Shown: positions 14,371 through 19,806 of the stretch, piece after piece | Numbering within the stretch: the stretch's first letter is position 1 | How the letters are laid out: every line of letters begins with the position of its first letter | From: Planctomycetota bacterium | Lineage (GTDB): Bacteria > Planctomycetota > Planctomycetia > Pirellulales > Pirellulaceae | Length of the DNA stretch: 19,806 bases | Assembly (NCBI GenBank): GCA_026692885.1 | Contig: JAPLNJ010001107.1 | Coordinates: 1-19,806 of the forward strand | Reading direction: 5' to 3' | The notes under the pieces: generated by a model | Databases searched by the model: none | Told to the model about the DNA's origin: nothing | Seen by the model: only the letters and a program-made list of their open reading frames with translations | Made by a program: the position numbers and the translations under genes

Positions 14371-15145
14371 TCATTCGTAGAACCATTGCACGATCACTCG
14401 ACAGTCGGGCGTCTGAGTGCCTCCGACATCGACGTTCTTCTGCAGGTGGAACAGCGCGATGCCGCCGCTTTTCAGGCGCAGGAAGTTGACGTACGTGTGA
14501 GCGGCGACGGCTGGACCGCTTGAATCCGTTCGTAAGCCGACGTGTACGCGCTGCTCACCGGGGTCGTGGCCACCCCGGCCCGGGTTCAAATCCGCGTACA
14601 CACTGCAGGCCAGCACGGCCGCTTCGTCCAGCAACCGCTGGCACTTATACCGCCCTTCCCAAAACCGGCCCGTGCAGCCGTCCTCGCGATTGGCTTGGCG
14701 TGCGATCGGCTCGGCCAGACAGCGCATGAACCACGACAGGCTCGACAGCCGCCGCCGGCGTTCGGCCAACCGTTCCTCGTCAGCCGTCAGCATCTGCAAG
14801 TCGGCCGCGGTCGGCTCCTCCGGCTGACCGGCCGCAGCCTTGCGTTCCGGAAAGAGAAACTACCAGCGGCGAGCGACTTCCTGGTCAGACCACTCGGGGC
14901 CCACCTCGGGCCGATTGCGGAGCACGGCGTATGGTTGCTCATGACGGAAAAAGACAGGACTTCGATGCCAAACTGCCCGCCAGGAACTCCAAACGCTGTT
15001 GAATCCACGCTTTGCGGTAATCAAAGTTCTGGGCCATAACCGCATCCTGGCCGCACAGGAAGGCCCGCCGCACCTCGCGCTGGACGTAGTGATGAATGCC
15101 GACTTCCGGTTCTTCAATCAGGTCGCGTCGAGGCGAGCGGGACAT
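14371..15145 (-). pseudogene. Decayed IS200-like (Y1/HUH) REP-associated transposase
   Basis: A RAYT-like protein is readable but spread over three frames. From the ATG at 15145 (GGAGG seven bases upstream) the first frame gives MSRSPRRDLIEEPEVGIHHY, then 'REVRRAFLCGQD' and 'NFDYRKAWIQQRLEFLAG'. A one-base indel near 14970-14980 shifts to a frame reading FGIEVLSFSVMSNH. A second shift near 14926-14932, consistent with a 4-base deletion right at the HUH site, leads to PYAVLRNRPEVGPEWSDQ. An in-frame TAG at 14860-14862 follows 'EVARRW', after which homology resumes: '[19 protein letters not shown]', '[13 protein letters not shown]' and 'ADLNP'. Recognisable homology ends near 14575, and the final 68 codons to the TGA at 14371 look foreign. 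Loss of the second HUH histidine plus the stop make it non-functional. Confidence 0.88.
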
Positions 15146-15220
15146 GGCCGGTCCTCCACAAGGGTTCTGGGGCAGGTGGCCGAAGTAAAGGAAAGACCGC
15201 GGTATCGCACAAGAGAGAAT

Positions 15221-15553
15221 ATGGGTGGCCCCTTCTGCTCGCACGAAGACTACCACCGCGCCAAAGCTATTTTCGGCGACATCGACCCTGCAGCAGCGGA
15301 CGAGGAGTTTGAGTTCGGCCAGGACGGCAAGCCGTTCTTCATATCCGGACCGTTTGATACGCCGGAACGCTGCTACCGCATTCTCAACATTTTGGAACAT
15401 AGTTGCGGACAGGACGGATTCCACTACCTGCTGCCCATGCTGGACGACATGCCGGACGGCTTGTCACACGGTGCGCGAGTGATCGGTCCAGGCGAACGAG
15501 CGGGCGAGTACGTCGACTACAACGTGGACGATGAAGAGGCGGACGAAGGTTGA
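15221..15553 (+). CDS. Unknown acidic protein (110 aa)
   Basis: The ATG at 15221 is preceded by AAGAGAGAAT, a weak purine-rich ribosome binding site, and I prefer it to the longer frame from 14999, which runs through the transposase pseudogene in antisense. The 110-residue product begins MGGPFCSHEDYHRAKAIFGD and contains 'FEFGQDGKPFFISGPFDTPE', then 'CYRILNILEHSCGQDGFHYL', ending in an acidic tail (VDDEEADEG). Composition and codon pattern look genuinely coding. It has two Cys near 30 residues apart but no known motif, signal peptide or membrane helix. It is divergent from the transposase remnant (75 bases between starts) and convergent with the pectate-lyase-like gene. Function unknown; possibly the survivor of an accessory island. 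Confidence 0.6.
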   Translation: MGGPFCSHEDYHRAKAIFGDIDPAAADEEFEFGQDGKPFFISGPFDTPERCYRILNILEHSCGQDGFHYLLPMLDDMPDGLSHGARVIGPGERAGEYVDYNVDDEEADEG

Positions 15554-15621
15554 TTGCATGTCACCGGCAGTTGAAAGCCAGCCACGCGTGGGCCGCCGTC
15601 GACCAGCCAAGGCGAGCGGCA

Positions 15622-15783
15622 GGCCTTGATCATAAGGTTGCGCATTGCTGCAAGTGCTGGCCACGGTCCGGGTGGCTGGTGGCTGAGCCTAAGCGAAGCC
15701 CCAGTCCACTGTTGCTGGGGCTTCGCCTAGGCTCAGCCACCAGCCACCCTGCTAGCGTTTTGCGCAAGGTTCCGATCAAGGCC
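15622..15783. repeat. Composite 162-bp palindromic element (nested inverted repeats)
   Basis: The inner hairpin pairs 15670-15704 with 15715-15749: 35 bp with one mismatch and a 10-base loop. The arm contains GGTGGCTGAGCCTAAGCGAA. The outer arms are 15622-15648 (GGCCTTGATCATAAGGTTGC...) and 15751-15783 (GCTAGCGTTTTGCGCAAGG...GATCAAGGCC), which match inversely with several changes. The outer arm is the dispersed repeat also seen at 3701-3828 and 5473-5534. Its right end overlaps the 3' end of the pectate-lyase-like gene and supplies its stop codon. The strong hairpin would also act as a barrier between the two convergent genes. Confidence 0.85.
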
Positions 15784-17965
15784 GTAGCAACCGGTGATCC
15801 AGTTCGCCCAGCCGGCGCAAGTCATCCAAAGCGGCCGACACGGCGGTCAGCGACTCGGCATCCACGCCGGAATCGGGAACCTCGCGGTTGCCGAGCATCG
15901 TCAGCTTGACCGCCGGGCCGAGTTCCATCCGCGGCCGAGTGTCGTACCAGAAGTGGCCTGCCAGGATCAGCCGCGCCGAGCGCGTCCCGCTGGACACGAA
16001 TCGCGGTTCCTTGGGCTCGGTGTAGAACTGACTCTGACCGTAGTAGATCCGCCCGGCGTAGTCGCGGATGTCGAATACCGGCTCCTGCGTGAACATGTGC
16101 ATCTTCGGACCTTGGATCGTCACGGCGCCCTCCGGCTGACCCGCCGCACCTTCGAAAACCAGGTGCTGATCGCTCTGCTCGTTGTAGAAGTCGCTCATCA
16201 CCACCGAGTGATTGTCGCGCACTCGCAGCGTCGGCTTGGATTGCGTCGCCAACCGCGTTAGAAAACCGGTGAAACCGTCCCGATTCGTCGCCGCACCTTC
16301 GATGGTAATCGTACCTTCGTACGAGGTGCGGAACAGCAACGTCGCCCGAGCGCTGTCCGTGATCCGCAGGTTGCCCTGAACATGGATGGCATCGATGACG
16401 CTGCCCGTTGGCAATTGGACAAAATGGATGCCGTGGGTGTCCGGCGCCTTCTGGTACATCCCGAACGCGAAGACCTCGTCCAGAATCAAGCGGCAGGGCC
16501 CGCCTGTCGGTGACGTGACACGGATGTCGGGACCGTGCTTCATGGGACCGAAATCGTGGTTGCCCACGGCCAAATTCGCCAGCGTGACGTTCTGCACGCC
16601 GGAGACATCCAGGATCGGGTGGCCGGCTTCGCCGCGCCAGACAAAACCGCAGCGAAAGCCGCTGCCGCCTAACGTGTAATCGCGACCGGTGACCAACAGC
16701 GTGCGCGACACCAGATACCGGCCCGTCGGCAGATACGCGAGCGCCCCGTGGCCGGCTTGGCGTGCTGCGTCGAGTGTGGCTTGCACGGCGTTCGAGTCGT
16801 CCGTCTGGCCATCGCCTTTAGCGCCGAAGTCGCGCACGGCGTCAAATACCTTGCCCGATACCGTGACCGTGTCCTGCAGAAAGCGTTGTTCGGCGGACGT
16901 CAGGACGCCGCCCCGCCGCCCCGGCGGGATGACGTACAACTTGGCCGCCGACGCGCTCTGTACCAAACGTTCGACCAGATCCGGTCGGTTGTTGCTGAGC
17001 AGCAACTGCTGTGCGGCGTTGAGCAACTTCACGGCCGGCCGGTCGGACGGAGGCCGAGTGAAGACGCAGTCGAACATCAACACGGGGCTGCCGTTCAGCT
17101 GGACTGCTCCCTCCGGATCGGTCCAGGCCTCGACTTGGCAGTCCTGGATCGTCAGCGGTGCGATGGTCCCACGTTCCTCGACAAATCGTTTCGAGCCCAC
17201 CGAGGTGCAGCGCCGAATGGAACTTCCGTGTTCGCTGCCGACGGAAAAATCCGCTTCCCGGCTGTTTTCAAAGTGGCAGTTTCGCGCGTAGAAGTTGCCC
17301 TTATTGTCGACCACGCCCATGCCGCAATTGCGAAACTCGCAGCCGTCGATTGTGTTGTCGTAGTCGTTGAATGTGAGAAACGCCAAGCCCGTGCCGCAGT
17401 TTTCGAACAGGCAGTTGCGGTACAGGATTTCGGCCGACGCGACTTTCTGTTGGTGTCCGACACGGATGCCGAAACCGGTGAAGTTGCGAAACGACTCGTG
17501 CTCGTGCCGGACTTCGGTTTCAAACCGCTGTTCGGCCGCGTGCTCGAAACCCACCGCCGCCTTGCCTCGCCCATCCCAGCTCAGCCCGACGTAGCGGCTG
17601 TAAGCGACGCCATTGCTCCAAAACATGCGTCCGCCTTCCGGCCCGTCCCAGACTAATCGCGTGTCGCGACCGTGGCCGACCACCAGGCAGCCGGTCGCCG
17701 GACCGCGAAAGATCAGCGTTTTGGTGAGCCGGTAGGTGCCGGGCGGCAGATAGATCGTTTTCGCCTCGCCGCTGCGATCCAAGGCCGCTTGGATCGCCGC
17801 CGTGTCATCCGCCTGTCCGTCGCCGACGGCCGCCGGGGTGACGGCCCGCTTGACGTTGATCCAATCCGAGCGTTCGCGCCAGTCCAATCGCGGGATGTCC
17901 GGCAGAGCACCGAAGGCGGAGGTCGCAAACACGGCCAACAGCGGAAACCAACATCGCACTTGCAT
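15776..17965 (-). CDS. Secreted protein with two pectate-lyase-3-type beta-helix domains
   Basis: The 729-residue protein starts with a signal peptide (MQVRCWFPLLAVFATSAFGA, likely cleaved near residue 20). It then carries two copies of the Pectate_lyase_3 entry motif. 'GDGQADDTAAIQAALD' is near residue 48 with 'TIYLPPGTYRLTKTL', and 'DFGAKGDGQTDDSNAVQATLDAA' is near residue 388 with 'YLPTGRYLVSRTL'. Between and after are Asn/Cys-rich parallel beta-helix rungs (for example YRNCLFENCGTGLAF, FRNCGMGVVDNKGNF). The fold suggests binding to or cleaving a polysaccharide outside the cytoplasm, but no catalytic residues can be assigned, so lyase activity is unproven. AAAGGA lies seven to eight bases before the ATG at 17965. 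The TGA stop (15776-15778) lies inside a dispersed repeat. A second beta-helix gene lies upstream. Confidence 0.87.
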   Translation of the reverse strand: MQVRCWFPLLAVFATSAFGALPDIPRLDWRERSDWINVKRAVTPAAVGDGQADDTAAIQAALDRSGEAKTIYLPPGTYRLTKTLIFRGPATGCLVVGHGRDTRLVWDGPEGGRMFWSNGVAYSRYVGLSWDGRGKAAVGFEHAAEQRFETEVRHEHESFRNFTGFGIRVGHQQKVASAEILYRNCLFENCGTGLAFLTFNDYDNTIDGCEFRNCGMGVVDNKGNFYARNCHFENSREADFSVGSEHGSSIRRCTSVGSKRFVEERGTIAPLTIQDCQVEAWTDPEGAVQLNGSPVLMFDCVFTRPPSDRPAVKLLNAAQQLLLSNNRPDLVERLVQSASAAKLYVIPPGRRGGVLTSAEQRFLQDTVTVSGKVFDAVRDFGAKGDGQTDDSNAVQATLDAARQAGHGALAYLPTGRYLVSRTLLVTGRDYTLGGSGFRCGFVWRGEAGHPILDVSGVQNVTLANLAVGNHDFGPMKHGPDIRVTSPTGGPCRLILDEVFAFGMYQKAPDTHGIHFVQLPTGSVIDAIHVQGNLRITDSARATLLFRTSYEGTITIEGAATNRDGFTGFLTRLATQSKPTLRVRDNHSVVMSDFYNEQSDQHLVFEGAAGQPEGAVTIQGPKMHMFTQEPVFDIRDYAGRIYYGQSQFYTEPKEPRFVSSGTRSARLILAGHFWYDTRPRMELGPAVKLTMLGNREVPDSGVDAESLTAVSAALDDLRRLGELDHRLLRP

Positions 17966-17988
17966 CGCGAAGTCCTTTCATCGCTCGC

Positions 17989-18003
17989 GAACAAGACTTG
18001 TTC
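17989..18003. promoter_or_regulatory. Candidate operator dyad upstream of the pectate-lyase-like gene
   Basis: GAACAAGACTTGTTC is a perfect 7-bp dyad around one central base, placed 24 bases upstream of the ATG at 17965. The position suits a repressor or activator site. No regulator gene for it is nearby. It does not match the Gram-positive LexA spacing. Confidence 0.35.
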
Positions 18004-18035
18004 ACCGGCCGGACAAGCCGCCTGTTGATTGAATA

Positions 18036-18091
18036 TAGGGTGGGCTGTGCCCATCACAAGCGGCTGCAGTTGGTGGGCACAGCCCACCCTA
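18036..18091. repeat. Inverted pair of the GTGGGCACAGCCCAC repeat family
   Basis: TAGGGTGGGCTGTGCCCATC begins at 18036, and its inverted partner TGGTGGGCACAGCCCACCCT begins at 18071. The 21-bp arms have one mismatch, with a 14-base spacer. Another copy lies at 5793-5815. Each arm is itself a short hairpin. Confidence 0.8.
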
Positions 18092-18310
18092 CGATTGGTA
18101 CCGTTGCCGATCAAATCAACAGGCCATCCGCCAACAAGGAACATTGTCGGGCATACGCCTGCTCGTTGGCAAGCGGAGGTGCTGCCTTGCGACCCCTGCC
18201 CGCTAATGGTCTGTCGATTTAATGTGGGGTGGGTGCGGACGTTGGGTGCCAAGAACGGCGAAACAGTGGGTGCCCCCATATCCGCCAACGTTGGCCAAGA
18301 AACAGAAAAA

Positions 18311-18343
18311 CCAACGTCGGCTAGCACTTGCGACCGACGTTGG
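18311..18343. repeat. Perfect 10-bp hairpin CCAACGTCGG/CCGACGTTGG
   Basis: The arms at 18311-18320 and 18334-18343 pair perfectly around a 13-base loop, 16 bases after the palindrome GCCAACGTTGGC (18284-18295), which shares the CCAACGT core. This may be a small structured transcript element or a repeat of its own. No T-tract follows. Confidence 0.45.
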
Positions 18344-18747
18344 CTTGATGCGGCGAACCCTGACGGGTTAGCAATGTACCCCCTAGGGTCGAACCGGCAA
18401 CCTGCGTTTTTGCCGGGAAACACGGGGATTCTCGATGCGTCTGCCTTCCCGAGGCTGTTCCTGTTTGACCTTAAATCGGCCCAGATCCGCCTGGAAAACT
18501 GCCAGATTTAATGCCAAGTACGACCCAGTAACTCATGGGGTACTACAGTATCAATCACGCTACCCGACACACTTCTCTTGGTCAAGCCGGGCGACGAGCG
18601 TCCTCAGCCGAGTGCGCAGGCGGCACCGTCATGCCGCGGTATACCAACGTGATGTGCGGCAGCCCATGACGGACCTTGGCGACGTACTCAGCGGTGGCGT
18701 GTCGAAAGTACCGCAGACTCCGCCCTGTTTCCAGGGTTGACGGCACG

Positions 18748-19806
18748 CTACGGTGATTTGTCGGCATGGGGTGCCAAGACGATCTTGTTCTCCCCGCTCT
18801 GAAGGCCCTGGAACGGGCCGGGCAACGGCGCGCCGGCCGGAAACGTCTGCCCGCGGAAGTCCGCCGACAGACCCGCGACTCGCGTACAGGGCATCTTGGC
18901 GATCACCGCATCCAGCGTGAGCGTCAGGCTGGCCGGCAACGATCGGTCGTCGCAGCGGACCATCATGCGGTGCTGTTGACTGCCTCGGTCCCGCTCCAGG
19001 AGCAGCCGCCAGTTGTCGAGGGTCAGCCGCGGATTCTTCGCCCAGGCGTCCGCCTCGGGCAGTTGTTGGTCCGGCACGTTTGACTGTCTTAGCCGGCGCC
19101 GGAGTTCTTCAGCCACGTCACGCAGCTTGATGTCGTCCTGGTAACAGGTAATGGCGAATGGTGCCCGTGCCGCGGCGGCGTCCGACCAGAACACGTTGTT
19201 GTCCGACACGATGCCTTGGCTTCGCCCGTTGGGATAGGGCAAGCTCATCAGTCCGCCTGCGTTGTTCACAAACAAGTTGTTCAGGATCTGGTTGCGGGAC
19301 GTTTCCACTCGTTTACCGCTGGCTTGGCGGTCCGTGATCGTCCGCATGAGCACGCCGAAACCGGCGTTGTCGAAGATCAAGTTGTGGGCCACCACGACAT
19401 CCGAGGCATCGTGTGTATAGACGCCGAATCCACCGTAGAAGCCCTCGCCGGTCGTGCCCCCGACCACGTTGTTGGTCACGCGGCAGGGATGGCCGGGGTG
19501 GTTCCCCAGTTTGAGAAAGATGCCGGCCAGGCGGTTGCGCAGCACCAGATTGCCGTCGATGCGAGCATCGCCGTAGCCGTTGTCGATCCAAATGCCGAAC
19601 GCTTGGTTGTCGCGTACCACGTTACCCTGGATCAGGGCGTTGGCGGCGTGAAGCTTGATCCCCGCCCATTCCTCCCAACCGCCGCGGCCGTGTGGGAACT
19701 TCAGTCGGTTGTTTCGTTCCACACGATTGCCCACAATCCTCGTTCCGGAGTGATTCCAGCCGGCGATGCCGCACAGGCCGTTGTCGGTCACGTCGTTGTC
19801 GCGGAT
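18748..19806 (-). CDS. Right-handed parallel beta-helix protein (N-terminus beyond right edge)
   Basis: The frame stays open to the right edge, so the true start lies outside the window; 352 residues are visible. Residues 1-210 are a ladder of beta-helix rungs with the NosD/PbH1 pattern, for example 'GLCGIAGWNHSGTRIVGNRV', 'ANALIQGNVVRDNQAFGIWI', 'DARIDGNLVLRNRLAGIF' and 'VVVAHNLIFDNAGFGVLM'. The remaining 140 residues are a non-repetitive region with 'TLDNWRLLLERDRGS', probably a capping or sandwich domain. Such proteins are usually extracellular or periplasmic and bind or cleave polysaccharides. No catalytic residues can be named and no signal peptide can be seen because of the truncation. 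It ends 783 bases upstream of the other beta-helix gene on the same strand, and the repeat-filled gap argues against one transcript. Confidence 0.85.
   Translation of the reverse strand: MRDNDVTDNGLCGIAGWNHSGTRIVGNRVERNNRLKFPHGRGGWEEWAGIKLHAANALIQGNVVRDNQAFGIWIDNGYGDARIDGNLVLRNRLAGIFLKLGNHPGHPCRVTNNVVGGTTGEGFYGGFGVYTHDASDVVVAHNLIFDNAGFGVLMRTITDRQASGKRVETSRNQILNNLFVNNAGGLMSLPYPNGRSQGIVSDNNVFWSDAAAARAPFAITCYQDDIKLRDVAEELRRRLRQSNVPDQQLPEADAWAKNPRLTLDNWRLLLERDRGSQQHRMMVRCDDRSLPASLTLTLDAVIAKMPCTRVAGLSADFRGQTFPAGAPLPGPFQGLQSGENKIVLAPHADKSP

Larger units (their letters stand above)
17966..18747. other. 780-base gene-free region rich in palindromes
   Basis: Between the two beta-helix genes there is no convincing gene. 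It contains a 15-base dyad (17989-18003), an inverted pair of the GTGGGCACAGCCCAC family (18036-18091), a 12-base perfect palindrome GCCAACGTTGGC (18284-18295), a 10-bp stem CCAACGTCGG/CCGACGTTGG (18311-18343) and a CCGGCAA/TTGCCGG stem (18394-18416). A 61-codon minus-strand frame at 18582-18767 overlaps the end of the beta-helix gene and is not called. Confidence 0.55.

Noticed and set aside
17989..18003. LexA/DinR box
   Set aside because: The half-sites GAAC and GTTC are separated by seven bases, whereas the Gram-positive LexA box needs four.
18360..18420. tRNA-like T-loop sequence (GGTTCGACC on the minus strand)
   Set aside because: The flanking bases do not form a five-bp T stem and no acceptor, D or anticodon arm could be found.
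18582..18767. 61-codon minus-strand frame (MPTNHRSVPSTLETGRSLRY...)
   Set aside because: It starts inside the last codons of the beta-helix gene in another frame with no separate ribosome binding site. The protein-like look is not strong enough to call.

Overview
The window most likely comes from the chromosome of a member of the Planctomycetota (Pirellulales-like). The evidence is indirect: high GC; several small proteins resembling ones I associate with this phylum; an archaeal/eukaryote-type prolyl-tRNA synthetase; a WecA-type glycosyltransferase; and many dispersed palindromic repeat families of the kind seen in planctomycete intergenic DNA. No tRNA, rRNA or CRISPR array was found.

Layout. 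1-113 (-): start of a gene cut by the left edge. 114-746: no gene, several hairpins and a short repeat. 747-1025 (+): 92-aa unknown protein. 1163-3673 (-): large ten-helix FtsX/MacB-type permease with no ATPase beside it. 3674-4274: no gene, inverted repeat. 4275-5457 (+): 88-aa protein followed by a XerC/D tyrosine recombinase. 5458-5939: repeats, then a good sigma70-like promoter. 5940-7352 (+): NtrC-type sigma54 activator, overlapping tail-to-tail with 7336-8610 (-), a ketoacyl-synthase homologue lacking the catalytic cysteine. 8832-12013 (-): tightly packed proS, DUF4416 and WecA/TagO-like glycosyltransferase genes. 12175-12882 (-): HELGH metalloprotease-like protein. 13059-13583 (-): SpoU/TrmH methyltransferase. 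13584-15145: repeats, an unknown ORF and a decayed IS200-like (RAYT-type) transposase. 15221-15553 (+): unknown acidic protein. 15622-15783: composite palindromic element. 15776-17965 (-): secreted protein with two pectate-lyase-3 repeats. 17966-18747: repeats only. 18748-19806 (-): parallel beta-helix protein cut by the right edge.

How the parts fit. Housekeeping genes (xerC, proS, trmH) are mixed with cell-envelope or surface genes (permease, polyprenyl-phosphate glycosyltransferase, two beta-helix proteins) and with regulatory or lipid genes. The most interesting items are the synthase homologue with three altered catalytic elements, which looks like a chain-length-factor-type partner, its 17-base antisense overlap with an orphan sigma54 activator, and a web of at least four palindromic repeat families accompanied by a dead REP-associated transposase. 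One repeat copy supplies the stop codon of the pectate-lyase-like gene. No obvious phage, defence island or biosynthetic cluster is present.
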